Origin: Dryococelus australis
Taxonomy: Eukaryota > Arthropoda > Insecta > Phasmatodea > Phasmatidae
DNA: 64,000 nt
Assembly (NCBI GenBank): GCA_029891345.1
Contig: CM056993.1
Span: forward strand, 108,677,800-108,741,799
Reading direction: 5' to 3'
The first letter of the stretch is position 1. Each line of letters starts with the position of its first letter. This document shows positions 11,100 to 23,164 of the stretch, one piece after another. The notes under the pieces were generated by a model. It had not been told where the DNA came from. It saw nothing but the letters and a program-made list of their open reading frames with translations, and ran no database searches. Made by a program: the position numbers and the translations under genes.

Positions 11100-12650
11100 C
11101 TGATGCATGCTTCATCAGCAGGAAACCAAGAAGCAAACGACGCTAGTAAACTACTCCAGCAGACACCTTGAGGGGCAGAATTTGCACTCCTTGTCACCGA
11201 GTGACCTGCGGACAAGTAGTATATAATTCAGAGCGCTGCCTGAAGACACCAGTACGCCTTGTTCCTTCCACTACACTGGACTGAGCCAGAAAGAACCTAC
11301 TGAACATTCCGTGCCTCCTCCACCACGCTGAACTGTGCGGGAGGAAGCCAACTCATCTCGTTCCTTCTACAGCGCTTAATAGTGCCGGAAGGAATCGCCA
11401 GGTTGTCGTGACCCACCTGAAGCTCTTAGCAGCTGCAACGCCTTCCAGAACGTCTGGTAACTCTTCGCCAACAGATCTTGAAAGCATTGTCAAGCCTCTT
11501 GCCTTACCTGCTGGTAACTGCAATTGCTCCACTACTACCCCTCTGGTAGCCATTGCTGACGGTCCCTTCAGGACACCTCAAGCTCGCCTTACGTGTTGCT
11601 AACAACCACCACTCACCATTACCACATCTGGTAGTGGCCATCAGCAGTCCCTTTTGGACAACGGTGAGTGTAGTTAGGACAAGTTTATAGTTACCTAGCT
11701 GGATCACCTTTAATATTTTATAGTTCATGACCAGGTCTCCTTCACATGGATTCACGTAAGATAACTTTCAATCAACTCTGGAATAGTTAGGAGGTAGTAC
11801 AGGCCACTGTGTATATTCTACTTGGAATATATTCGTTGACGCATGCTGCTCAACCTACTAATTAACTACGATTACGACTCATCGCTAAATGTTCATACTT
11901 CCACTGCTACAGAAGGAGAGGGAAAATTTTCCACACGATTTCTTGGCCGTCTACTGAACGAGGCAACAGGAACTTACAAGCGAAGTGTCTTCACCTGAAG
12001 GTTACGCAACCCGACAGGCACGCCCCCCCCCCCCTCGCTGAGAGCCTACAAGCCGCCTGCCACCGGGCAAGGCTGAGTGCCGCCGAAGAGGCACGAAGCA
12101 GAAATGCCGACACGCTTCACCTATATAAGTCTGGATGCTACCAGGCTTGGGCAGTCATTCTTTCTCATAGTCTCTCGTGTCATCCCAGAGCACTAATTCA
12201 GTGCTGGGAACTTTGGAGATCTTGTAAGCTTCAAGTACGCTCCCAGCGGCTACTTACCACATCTCGAAGACCAGCGAACACGTACACACACATTTAACTT
12301 CACTTTATCTCTTCTAGACTTTACTCAGCTCTGTTCAACTTTAACTAACTTTGTATTCGTCTAGAACCAGCTATCCCCCTTTTAACCTAGAACCAGGTCG
12401 CATTCACCTGGAACCGCAATTACTTTCAGCACTTTACGGTTTGGTAGGAGGTAGCATGAGTCACGTCTTTATTGAGTAATCAATAAACACTCATTGTTCA
12501 CTACTCTTCAGCTTTTCATTTACAGGGTACGTGTCTGTGTTAACGGTTAGAGACAGAGTACGACGTGCACTGCCAACAAGAACCAGGAGATTGTTGACAC
12601 CCACATTAGACGGCTACCTGTTACTTCCCAGCCCCCCCGAGCACTAAGTT
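11100..12650 (+). repeat. LTR-like sequence (family B) with promoter and poly(A) signals
   Basis: A TATATAAG box at 12122-12129 is followed about 30 bases later by GGGCAGTCATTC, and an AATAAA signal lies at 12482-12487. The part from 12360 to 12490 (TAGAACCAGGTCGCATTCACC .. GGTAGGAGGTAGCATGAGTC .. CAATAAACAC) matches the reverse complement of 41880-42000 inside element A, so this is a dispersed LTR family. Repeated TCTGGTAGC-type blocks at 11450-11640 recur in that second copy too. Exact ends were not found. Confidence 0.5.
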
Positions 12651-12659
12651 AGTGCTAGT

Positions 12660-13700
12660 GGTGCCAGAAATGCTGTTTCAACCCACTGCAGACTGGCCAT
12701 TGATACTACAGACAGATGCTATTGGAATCAGATTAGGGGCGTCCTAATCTGGCTGCACACTGCAAGTGCCACAAAATCTAACCTATGACACCGGGTACTT
12801 CTACTGCAGGAACTCATGTTCAAAATTGAGCAGTACCCAAGCAAGCTTAACTAGCTTCCAGATTACATGTCTAAAGCCTCCCCTGAGAGAATAGAAGTGT
12901 AAATTGATGACTGAATGAGGATGCTATCACCTGAACATTTAGCAATAGTCACCCTGACCCGCAACATTATGGTACAATTCCTTGAGGCGCAATTGAATAG
13001 AGACAAATGTGCAAAGTACCGAGATTTGCGAAGTTCCAGCAGCGAGACCCAGAAATCTTTAACCTTTCAACCCATTGTCTGAACCATTACAAACTGGAAC
13101 GAGGATACATTTGGGCCAGCCCTCACATGAAAACCAACCATTTAAAGCTGTGTATCCCGCCTAAACTACAGAATGACTTTTGTTAGTACTATCACAAGCA
13201 CCCCCATACCGATTACTCTGGAACTGTAGAAACTTTAAGATAGGTTAAAGAAAGATTTACATGGAACGGGATGAATCAAGATGTACAAGTGTACATCAGC
13301 CAGTGTTTCCCATGTGCTATGACTAAGTTGCACAATGTGAGCGGATGGCTGGAATCCTATGACATTCAAGATTATCTTGGAACACCATAGCAGCTAACCT
13401 CATAGTGCCATATGGCCGCATTCACATAAGAACATACTTTACTTACGTTCCTTGACTGATGTATTTTCAAGATGGGCAGAAGCCTACCCAACGTCAAGGC
13501 CAGCATGATAATTCAGAACTTGTAACAGGATTGTTTTGCTCTTAGGGTTACTGGAAAAGTATCATAACTCACAACAGAATCCAATTTACAGGGAAAAAAA
13601 TGGGAGAATGCATGTCACTGCTGAGGTACTGAGTCCGGGATGAACCCACCCCCCATTCCAAATAAACTGCAGGAAAACCTAACAAAAAGGAGAAGCCAGG
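12660..13700 (+). pseudogene. Degraded gypsy RNase H and integrase
   Basis: Directly after the LTR-like block the frame reads TADWPLILQTDAIGI, the first RNase H aspartate motif of gypsy Pol. From about 13140 there is an integrase trace: an HPHTDYSG segment and CFPCAMTK of the H2C2 zinc finger, then LTDVFSRWAEAYP of the core near 13455-13490. Many stops and frameshifts separate these. Gag, protease and most of RT are missing between the LTR and RNase H, so this is an internally deleted element. It is not element E, which has its own protease and no polymerase. Confidence 0.6.
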
Positions 13701-14147
13701 AAGTAAAGGAAAATTTCCTCATGCAAATGGGAGAAGACCACCAGAACTGAGACTAGTTGGTGCCCAATATATTGTTCACCTTAAGACATTGCCACAACCA
13801 GGCAATAGGCACCTCTATAAATAAACTAACTACATTTAGGGCACCACCTGCTACAGCTCAATGAATGGTAGTAGGTGGCAGAACTCGTGGAAATGCCTCC
13901 TGTCTATGGGATTTACAGAGACTACTTAACTCTGTCTAGAAAAAGTGAAGAAACACAGGGCACTTCTATCAGGTAGAAGTATGATAGACCAAAAGCCAGA
14001 AATCATCAACTCTGCAATTTGGAGATGCTGTAATAGTAAAGGGCCATACCCTTAGTAATAAAGTTGCTAAATTCAATGCGGGATTCTACCCTAAGTGGGA
14101 AGTCACGAACGAGATAATTGTAAGAAGGCAGAACACTAGTGGATCCA

Positions 14148-14165
14148 TTACTTTGGGGGGAAGTG
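14148..14165 (+). promoter_or_regulatory. Possible polypurine tract before a 3' LTR
   Basis: TTTGGGGGGAAG followed by TGTGTGC resembles a polypurine tract joined to an LTR start, at the right distance downstream of the integrase remnant. The matching 5' LTR start was not found. Confidence 0.3.
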
Positions 14166-16307
14166 TGTGCAAGATACGCATCAGCGACATAAAATGGTAC
14201 TTTCGGCCAGGAACCGAGCATGATACGCCAGCCAGTCAAACAGTTGTGTCCCTTCATGCAACACGGCAAGGACACTGACCCAGAGTGTGAGCAGTAGCCT
14301 GCTGTGGCCACATTAGGAACGAGAGGGAAAGAGGAGCAGCACACAGCGCCCCTATGCCAAAGCCACAGCCTATCCAGGCGGACAGCAGGGCAGAGGCCAT
14401 GCCTTGGGCTGCTCAATCAGCAGAGGGAGAGCCAGATATCAAGTGTATTCCAGTGCTGCCCGACAGCTAACATGTCGCACCTCTTCAACTGGCCCAGGCA
14501 GCGGAGCAATGGTGGCCGAACGACACGAGCTGAGGGAAAGATTGTCACAGTGCTGGCTATGCAGAGCAGCCTGCCACTGGTAACCCAGCTGATGCCAGAG
14601 ATCACAGTGCTCTGCTCAGCAGTTCCAGCCCAGCAGCAGAATGCACAGAGCAGCCCACTACACCGAAGTACGCACCACTCAGGTGCTTTGGTGGAGTTGC
14701 TGAGGCGACCCGTGTCAGCAGTAGGGATGCTCCATGAAAGGGGGGAAGGGGTATGTGTCATCGTTCAGCAGTCAACGAGAGAGAGAGAGCAAGAGAGAGG
14801 TAGTCCAGCCACAGCGGAGAGGTTGTTTGTCCTCCACGCCTCTGGCTCCGGCTAACGGAATAGAGAGGGTGACGGGGTTGATGCGCTATGGGCGTCGTCA
14901 TTATACACTCTAGCCTCGCCACAGCTGTAGTCCCCTCCTAGAAGAAATATAAGCCACACACGCCACAGAGCTACATCAGGATTGCAGTAGACCAGCTCCT
15001 GTCAGCCTGCAACCCGCTTCACGCCTCATCCTGCTTACCCCTCCAGATTGGCTAAGGGGAAGTGGACCGCCAGTTTTGGCTGCCTAAAGTGTCAAATATT
15101 CTTATACTATCATTCATTTCTGCGAGAAACTGTTTTACTTATTAAGTGTGTAGTTTCGAATCTCCTATGTAAAAAACAGGTAATAACAAGCAGCGATGCG
15201 AACAAACACAATAATTTGTAAAACAATTCAAAGAAAGTGACATTAGCATTATCATGCTTTTCCTTGGGCTATCTTTGGCCATCTCTGCCGCATCTTCGTT
15301 GTTTCTCTCTCTGCTCCACCTTCACTACATCTCGCGCTGGCCTTGTGTTTCGGGTATAAAAGAGGCACTTAGCCTCATGTTTGAGGCTGATTCTTGCAGC
15401 TTAATTGCCTGACAAAACTATGCCCGACCACGCACCAACACCGCTAGCCTTCGCTTATCGCTAGATACTCTTCTCTTCAGTCTAGAGCGTCATGCTGCCC
15501 AGCAGCTCACCATGATGCGCTACGAGTAGTGTCATTTGCCCATCTAGCCTCACCACAGCCGCAGCCCCCTCCTAAGAAGAGCCATTATTCCATACACACC
15601 ACAGGACGCCTTCGATGCCAGGGTGGTTTGCCCGGCTGTTGCTGCCTGTTGCGCTGCAACCCACTTCGCATGACATTGCAGCTTAACCCTCCAGCGCCTG
15701 GCGCGTGAGGGGAAGTCGCCTCCGCTCTCTGTTACTCTCTTCTCTCCTCCGCGTATATCTCTCTCTCCACACCTCGCAACCCCTGCCCTGGTCCAGTAAG
15801 CCAAGTATAAATAGGACCCACAGTCCTCAGTTCGAGGCTATCTCACACCAATCCACTTGCCCAGTGTTACTCTGCCAGAGAACCAACAGACTTCATCTCT
15901 TGCCTTCACAGAACGTCACACTGCCCAAGAACTACCAACTTTTTCAAGTCCCAACAGTCTTACGCTGTTCAGTTGAGAGCTCTGCTCTGCACGACACTAC
16001 CTCTCGGCCCTTCAGCATACCAAAGACCTCGTGCTTCCAGCTTCCTTGTAGCTTAGTCTCTGCTATCACGAATGCTAGTACTGCAGTCTTGGGGTTTTCC
16101 TCACCCCCCACGCTGCTGCGCCTTCCGAGACATAGGTAACTAAACCATTTGGCAACTTAGGACCGGCTCTTCAGGCCTCAATCATGGTACAGGCTGGTTT
16201 ATGTGTGCTTTAATTGAGCAATCAGTAAAACAGCCATAAATAGGACTTGGTCAAGTTCTCTCTCCAGCACTGTGTATTCCTACACCTGGTCCAGTTCGTC
16301 ACCTGTC
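14166..16307 (+). repeat. LTR-like DNA with an internal duplication and two TATA boxes
   Basis: A block at about 14906-15065 (TAGCCTCGCCACAGC .. CCCCTCCTAGAAGA .. GCAACCCGCTTC .. AGGGGAAGT) recurs imperfectly at 15538-15715. TATAAAAG at 15355-15362 and TATAAATA at 15806-15813 are each followed by a GAGGCT hairpin-like segment (CCTCATGTTTGAGG and CCTCAGTTCGAGG). A poly(A)-like region near 16200 resembles 24310-24380. Element C is inserted at 16311, and the interrupted sequence resumes at 23169. Confidence 0.45.
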
Positions 16308-16311
16308 CTAG
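16308..16311. repeat. Target site duplication of element C (left)
   Basis: CTAG directly before the left LTR matches CTAG at 23165-23168 directly after the right LTR. Confidence 0.7.
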
Positions 16312-17057
16312 TGTGACAAAAACACAAGATCACAAACAGTTTCAATTCGAGTTTATTTAGTTTAACATTTACTCAGATCACAGATTTTACCAAATTTTAT
16401 TAATATTAAAAACATGTAAAAAGGCAACCCTGGCACCCAATGGCCGTCAAAGCTGGGCGCTTAAATAAAATGATAAAAAATTCACATAAAAATATAAATT
16501 GACTGAAATAAATTCCATACACCAAACATAGGATTATAAATATATTATGAGTTCACACACTATACTCATTTGAAAACACCATGAAAAACCAAACAGAATT
16601 TAGAATACAAATAATATAGCGCTCATATAAAACCCTAACTCGAATTACCAGAAAATTTCTACAACATGTCACGAACCCACCTCATTGTGCGACTCGTCGT
16701 GCATTGCTGGATACATTTCATCTTGCTTAAAGACTAGCGAGGTTTAGGCTTTTGAACATAGTCCATAGAGGACCGACGAACAGAAATACCAGAGAGGTAT
16801 TCTCGCTGAGCTGACATGAGTAGAAGTGGACGAGCTTTGCTCGAAAGCAAGTCTCGTCCAGCTATAAATTTTCACCAACCAATCACATCACTGTTGCTTG
16901 TGCATGCGCAGAAGGGGTAAGGGTAGCTAAGATGTAGACAGGAAAACGGGAGGGGAGGAGAGGAAGCCAAGAAAATCACAGATGGAGCAGCAGTTCAAAA
17001 TCTTTACACTAGAACAGCGCACTCTATAATGCTGGCGATGCAAGCACAAGCTGCATA
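16312..17057 (-). repeat. 3' LTR of element C
   Basis: This 746-bp copy aligns with 21960-23164 from TGTGACAAAAACAC to CAAGCTGCATA. The final dinucleotide in the + orientation is TA where the other copy has CA. Relative to the other LTR it lacks about 459 bp at the TTTGAAA junction near 16573. Confidence 0.9.
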
Positions 17058-17068
17058 ATTCCCCCTGC
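17058..17068 (-). promoter_or_regulatory. Polypurine tract of element C
   Basis: On the minus strand GCAGGGGGAAT lies directly against the start of the 3' LTR, the position required for plus-strand priming. Confidence 0.7.
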
Positions 17069-17778
17069 TAGAACAAGTCACACCCCAGCTTTATTTTTCC
17101 AGTCAAGTCACAGTTCACACAGAGACAACACGTTGAGCACAGAAGAAATAGTTAGAATCAGAACAAGTAGATGAACCACGCAATTAGTAACGTAGAAAAG
17201 TTCGACAGACATCTTGAAGTCAAAGTCAGTTCACAACTCTCAATATTTTGACAGACACATTACGGTGCAAATCTTCACAAACAGCACCAATTCAGTCAGC
17301 TCTCCCAGGAGGGTACGCAGTAAAAAGCCAAGGGTGCAGAAGCAGGAGCAGGCATTCAGCGCCTGAACGACGCAACCATGCCAAGCAGAGACGTCAGGGG
17401 GTGATTGCAGCATCAGGAACCATCAGGCATAGTAGTTCCAAGGGGGCCTACGACGAATCTCTTCTTGCGCTCAAACACCACACAATGCCCAGGGGAATTT
17501 ATCAAAACAAAAGAGAAGGGTGAGATTGAGAATATCAAAACTAAACCAAGGAATGGGAGAGGGGAAAAGTATTACATATGCGAACAGAAACCAAAATACA
17601 TAGTTAACATAATTAAACCTCAAGATTACAAAAATAATTCATTACTATTGAACCAGAAATTTATGAAGTTAAATACCTTTGGAATCTAAATATTACAAAT
17701 TCAATTTCTTCAATACTACCAAAATTGATATATAAAATAAATTTATAAAATTCTAAAACAATCCAGAATCAATTAAAC

Positions 17779-18798
17779 TTAAGCGCTAGACAAATAACTC
17801 TTGAGGTGACTCACATGAGCTTTGCGAAACTCACGTGAATTTCCCACAAAACTTAAATATTTAGAGATTTGGTACGGCCCAATTAATTCAGGAATGAATG
17901 TAGAACCAAATTCCGTCCCGTTGTCTGCCAGAACATGATTTCTGCAAAGAACCTTATCCCTGACAGAAAAGGGAGGATCAATTCTGCCTTTGTCAAGGCG
18001 CACAACCACCTCGCATTTCACGCCATTAAGGCGGCTAGCAACGCCATCAAGGAGTCAGTCCAGCGAGCCAGAATCCAAGGAAGATGGCAAAGGAAGGTCC
18101 CAAATACTAAGTAAAGGATGTGGTAAATGACGACCCAAAATAGGAAGTGAAGAAGGTGAGCGAATTAAGTCATGAATCGCCGCATTAAACCCAACATTAA
18201 TGAGCTCCAAATCGTGATCACATTCATTGTGGTCCCGGTTATGAAAGATGGTAAGACAAGCCTTAGTATTTTTGCTAAAACATTCAACTTGGTTGCCCTT
18301 GGGAAAATACAGACTTGAGGTGTAAAACTTTATTGCCCACTTAAAGCACATGTCCTTAAAACAATGTGACTAAAAGTAAAGCATGTTGTCAGTTCCCAGC
18401 TCGGCAGGGGCACCCAAAAAAACCTTCCAAACTTGTTCTTGCAGAACTTCAACAATTGAAGAAGCCTTCATGTTTTTTAAAGGGAGTAAAAGTACAAATT
18501 TTGTGAAGGTGTCCAACAAAATTAAAAGACAAACATTCCCTCTCTTAGAACAAACTATGGGCCCAAAAATATCTAAGTGTTCCACATGCCAGGGACAATA
18601 GGGAACCTGGAGATGGGTTTTACCAAAATTTGTAAACGGGGCCTGCTTACAATGTTGACAACTGTCACATGTTCTCACATACTGTGTTACATCCTGTCGT
18701 AAACTAGGCCATGCAAAATGCAAGGAAATTTTTTTAAATGTTTTAGTAATTCCCAGGTGACCACCATACAAAGAGTCATGAAAATATTTTGTAATCAC
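17779..18798 (-). pseudogene. Integrase of element C
   Basis: Three minus-strand frames make up the domain. 18798-18370 has the H2C2 zinc finger (HDSLYGGHLGITKT .. CDSCQHCK) and the first two catalytic aspartates (EHLDIFGPI, LGTDN). 18351-18055 contains PKGNQVECF, where the E is in the position of the catalytic glutamate. 18021-17779 holds the C-terminal domain with VRDKVL, IGPYQI and AHVSHLKSY, like a GPY/F module. D, D and E are all retained, but stops or shifts near 18360 and 18025 break the protein. It would insert the cDNA into host DNA. Confidence 0.85.
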
Positions 18799-18822
18799 GG
18801 GGCTTAACTTTTCCGGAACTAC

Positions 18823-19692
18823 TCATTTACATGCACGTCCGGTCTTATCAGAAAAATATAACAATCCATTCTTTTCAAAATGACACTGAAGTCCAGAAGC
18901 CAAATCTCGTTTCACCTGTTGACACCTTATATATGAATTTTGTACATCACGAAGGTGGACAAAAAACTCCGGGAAGCCCTGAATTAACCAGAGAGAAGCT
19001 GGAGGGTCTATGGGAATAGGTTCAAATTCAGTTTCATCGAACATACACTATAATGCATCTGCCACCAGATTTTCCGCACCCCTAACATGGTGGACCTTAA
19101 AGCGAAATCTTGACAAGCACAAAACCCATCTGCTTAATTTTCCCAGCTGATGGGGATGGGACAACACCCAGCTGAGGGCCTGATTATCTGTAATTATGTC
19201 ATACTCGTCATGTTCTATGTAGGGGGCAAATTTTCCCAACCCGAAAAGGCACGCAAGCGTCTCCTTTTCGTACGTTCCAAGGGCTCGTTCTGATTGATTC
19301 AAAGATCTACTCGCAAATGCTACTGTCGCAATGTGACCGTCCCGCCATTGTCCCAATGCCGCACCCAGAGCAATTGACAAAGCGTCCACCTGGACCACAA
19401 ACCGTTTATTAAAATCGGTTAAAATCAATACCAGCGACAAGCTAAGTTTCTCTTTCAAAATATTAAAGGCCAGCTCTTGCTCGCAATCCCAAACAAACTC
19501 TACTCCTTTATTTTTGAAATGGTTAAGGGGAGCTGCAATTTCCGAGTAATGTTGAATAAATTGCGAGTAATAGCTCATCATCCCTAAAAACCTTTGTACC
19601 CCCTTTAAGTGTGCATTGACAGGGAAAGTTGACAATAGGGGTAATTTGCTCAGGGTCCAGTAATAATTTACCCTCACAAATAACATCCCCAA
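18823..19692 (-). pseudogene. RT thumb, RNase H and tether of element C
   Basis: The 19692-19048 frame starts in the RT connection (GVQRFLGMMSYYSQFIQHYS) and passes into RNase H with VVQVDALSIALGAALGQ, TYEKETLA, IITDNQAL and NLVADAL. These carry the four acidic positions expected for gypsy RNase H. A stop follows, and 18823-19044 continues toward integrase with a DLASGLQCHFEKNGLLYF segment typical of the linker before the zinc finger. Confidence 0.88.
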
Positions 19693-19699
19693 AAAATTT

Positions 19700-20292
19700 T
19701 AATTTGTTAGCAGCTAGTGTGACTATCGGGATTTACCGTAAGACCTACCTCCCTAAACCGTTGCAATACTTTTTGTAAATAATCCAGGTGGTCACTCATA
19801 TTTTAACTATAAACAATCACGTCATCCACGTAATTGAATACAAAATCATATTTGAAACTGAAAGTACGTGATCCACTACTCTGGATAGGCTTGGCTACCA
19901 AAGTTAGCACCCATTCGGATCCTGGTAAATTCAAACTGATTCCACGGAGTGCTAAAAGCGGTATATTTTCGGTAAGCCCGATGTAAAAGGCACTGGTGAA
20001 AACTGTTATTCAGGTCCAGGATGGAATATATTTTGGCACGTCCCAGATGTTGTAATGCACAGTCAACAGTTGGTAATGGAAAGGGGTCCTTATGAATTTT
20101 ACGGTTAACTAAAGTATGAATTACGACCAGCCTGTATTTATCACTATCTCTCTTTTTAACCAAAAAACCAGGGTAACAATAATCTGATGTGGAAGGACCT
20201 ATGACGCCGGCCTGCAACAATTTATCTATTATTTCCCTAAATACTTTAAGCTTGTGTGGTGGACATCTAAAGTGATGGTCATGTACCAGCAC
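19700..20292 (-). pseudogene. Reverse transcriptase of element C
   Basis: The open frame 20292-19876 shows RT fingers and palm motifs: GVIGPSTSDYCYPGFLVKK, DPFPLPTVDCALQHL and SILDLNNSFHQ with the first catalytic aspartate. After a frame break, NYVDDVIVYS near 19805-19835 carries the Y-V-DD active site, followed directly by a stop and then MSDHLDYLQKVLQRF. A single-stranded RNA template would be copied in the virus-like particle; as found the gene is broken. Confidence 0.88.
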
Positions 20293-20328
20293 GTCATCAA
20301 CAACCGCGAATCTGTAAGGCAGCTCATC

Positions 20329-20904
20329 TCACTTCCCTATCCTAGGGGTAATTATGTCACTAAATTGCCGCTTAATTTGGACCAAGGTCTTTCCTAATTT
20401 TTCTGCAGAGTCGGCGACATTTTCAGACTGATTAGCATTCACAAGATTAACGTGAGCCCTATTTCCAGCATACAAATAAATTTCAATTCCGGGCGCAAAC
20501 CCGAAAGAAACGGTGAAATCCTGAAAATCAATTAAGGCTCTCGTCTGACCAAGAAATTCCAGACCTAAAATCATACTGTGGTTTAAAACTGGAAACACCC
20601 AAAATTTAAAATTCCATGAGAAACTGCCTATTTTGATATGTAGTTTCACAACATAGGAAGCAGTTAAGATTTCCCCGCTCGCAATACATAACATTATTTC
20701 CTGAATGCGGTGGACGCTAGCCTTAGAAACAACGTTCAAATCCATTAAATTTGTAATAAACTTCCAGCTAACCACGCAGTGTGTAGCACCCGTGTCAATA
20801 AGTGCAGGGTACAGTTGACCGCCGCAGGCAACCTGAATCATACATGAAGTAGGCAGATTTTTTATAGATCGCGACCAGCGACTGGAAACACCGTTCCCAG
20901 CCAT
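20329..20904 (-). pseudogene. Retropepsin-like protease of element C
   Basis: The minus-strand frame has LYPALIDTGATHCVVSW and later LNHSMILGLEFL, the two motifs of a retroviral-type aspartic protease in the right spacing. In contrast to elements A, E and F it keeps the canonical D-T-G-A. The frame is open for 191 codons, runs on into a linker, and is followed by RT. Confidence 0.88.
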
Positions 20905-21770
20905 CTGTCGTTTCCCGACCTAGGACAAGAAAAACGAACTTGACCCACGCTTCGGCATAAATAGCATTTCCTTTCATTACAAAGCCCACGTCTGCAACAG
21001 TTTCCACAACATGCATTGCTATTTCGCTCACAGGCTACTCTATGAGCTACTTCATTTGTTGGCAAGGAATTATTTTGTACCGTATTCAATGTTAAACCCG
21101 GACAAACACTAGCACCTCCACTCATAGCCTGCAGCAAGCCCAAACTCTGTTTATGAGAGTTGACAGTAACATTAAATTCTCTCTCAGCCGCTAAACAACT
21201 TTTAATTTCTACTGCCCTGTTTCGTAATACCTTCATATCACGCTGAACAGCAGTTAATGAGCATGCAGCTCGGATCTGGGGAGTAACATTTTCTAACACG
21301 ATTTTCACCATATCGCGTTCTAACAAATTAAGTCCTAGAGCTCTTTGATAATCCGTAATCAAGTCGATGAACTCACTGAGTGCTTCCTCTGGGTGCTGAA
21401 AGCGATAAATTTAATCACGCTCGCACACATGTCTAACACATGAGGTAAAAACATGAGCCAAAACTTTCTCATGAAAATTCTCTACACTACAGTTACTGGA
21501 GTTTGTTTCTTCCATGAATCTGTTTGCATGACCTTGACATTTAAGCGCTAAGGCACGCAACAGGGTGACGTCATTACAAATGTGTCAATCAATGACTTTC
21601 GCTACAGCTATAAAAAATTGTAGCACTGCGCATGGTTTGGCAAGGGTCAAAAGAGGAACACTCTGTATAACCTGGTGAAAGATTTTTGAGGTGCAAGACT
21701 GTATAGAAATCTGACTCACCAGCACCGGCCCCTCGGTGGTTTTACTTGCCTCTGGGATTTTGTTCTCCAA
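20862..21770 (-). pseudogene. gag of element C with zinc knuckle
   Basis: Frames at 21770-21585 and 21362-20862 form the Gag remnant. The second includes LLERDMVKIVLENVTPQIRA, a typical capsid C-terminal helix region, and ends in a Cys-rich segment CGNCCRRGLCNERKCYLC. The last knuckle reads C-x2-C-x4-Q-x4-C, where Q stands in the place of the usual His. Stops separate the two frames around 21410 and 21590. Confidence 0.75.
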
Positions 21771-21959
21771 AATGTTACAGTCAACTCGCGAAGCTGTTCC
21801 ATATTTGCCTCTGGCGGGAACAAAACCTGGGTGCTCCTGCAGAAAGGCAGTTAAAGCTACATTGTTGAGGGTTTATATATGTGAAGTAACCTCCGTCATG
21901 AAGATGTGCGTATAACAAAACAAATAACTAGATTAGCAGAGTACAGCGCAGTTTACTCT

Positions 21960-23164
21960 TGTGATGAAAATACAAGAGCACAAACAGTTTCAATTTGGGT
22001 TTATTTAGTTTTCCATTTACTCAGATCACAGATTTGACCAAATTTTATTGATATTAAAAACATTTAAAAAGGCGACCCTGGCATCCAATGGCCGTCAAAG
22101 TAGGGCGCTCAAATAAAATGATAAAAAATATACATTAAAAATATAAATTGACTGAAATGAATCCCAAACAAAGGATTATAAATATATTATGAGTTCACAC
22201 TCTATACTCATTTGAAAGCAACAACAAAGATTAAATAAATTAGAAACATAATTTCTTATTGCCTCTCAATTAAAATAATTCAAGTTACAAAAGGAGAATC
22301 TTACTCTCAAGCACCACTATGAACGTTTAATTCATATTCAAGGAAAAGTTAATGCTTAGAAAATATTAAACAGCCAAACTTTAAATAGGTTAAAAGACTA
22401 TCCAATGCCCATCTGACCCTATCATAAGACGTTCACAAAACATTTAAAAAATACAAATTAAAACTTATTTAAGCAATTCAAGCACCGACGATCTCAAATG
22501 AATGCTGGTGGGTTAATTCAATGCTCTCAAACTAGCGCAAGTCGATGCAGTCCCAATTCAACACCATGAACTTTTCAGGCGACTTGCAGCAAAGAGTTTA
22601 AATTTTACATATCAAGAAAACAAATTCAAAGAAAAGTTACTATGGGTACCACATACTACAAGTTGATCCAAACTTAAATTTTGAAAACACCAGAAAAACC
22701 AAACCGAATTTAGAATGCAAATAATATAGCGCTCACATAAAACCCTAACTCGAATTACCAGGAAATTTCTACAACATGTCACGAACCCACCTCATCGTGC
22801 AACTCGTCATGCATTGCTGGATACATTTCAGCTTGCTCAAATACTAGCGAGGTTTAGGCTTTTGAACAGAGTCCATAGAGGACCGACGAGCAGAAATACC
22901 AGAGAGGTATTCTCGCTGAGCTGACCTGAGTAGAAGTGTACGAGTTTTGCTCGAAAGCAAGTCTCGTCTAGCCATAAATTTTCACCAACCAATCACATCA
23001 CTGTTGCGTGCACTTGTACAGAAGGGGTAAGGGTAGCTAAGAGGTAGACGGGAAAACGGGAGGGGAGAGGAAGCCAAGGAAATTGCAGGTGGAGCAGCAG
23101 TTCAAAATCTTTACACCAGAATAGCGCACTCTATAATGCTGGTGATGCTAGCACAAGCTGCGCA
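21960..23164 (-). repeat. 5' LTR of element C
   Basis: A 1205-bp copy of the LTR running from TGTGATGAAAATAC to CAAGCTGCGCA. It contains about 459 bp (roughly 22217-22676) absent from the other LTR and flanked by TTTGAAA repeats, so the shorter copy probably lost this segment by microhomology deletion. Confidence 0.9.

Larger units (their letters stand above)
16312..23164 (-). mobile_element. Ty3/gypsy retrotransposon C, full span
   Basis: LTRs flank a minus-strand internal region that encodes, in transcription order, gag, protease, RT, RNase H and integrase. The 5' LTR is at 21960-23164 and the 3' LTR at 16312-17057. A polypurine tract abuts the 3' LTR and a CTAG duplication flanks the whole. 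The frames carry stops and shifts, and no env-like frame follows integrase. A TGG-type primer-binding site was not found beside the 5' LTR (the adjacent minus-strand sequence is AGAGTAAACTGCGC), so an unusual primer or decay is possible. Confidence 0.9.

Noticed and set aside
12020-12034. Homopolymer runs (C at 12026 and 37351, G at 24990 and 42455)
   Set aside because: Ordinary slippage tracts or sequencing artefacts; no functional context.
17248-17689. + strand ORFs next to the 3' LTR of element C
   Set aside because: They fall in the non-coding 3' region on the opposite strand; no similarity to any domain.
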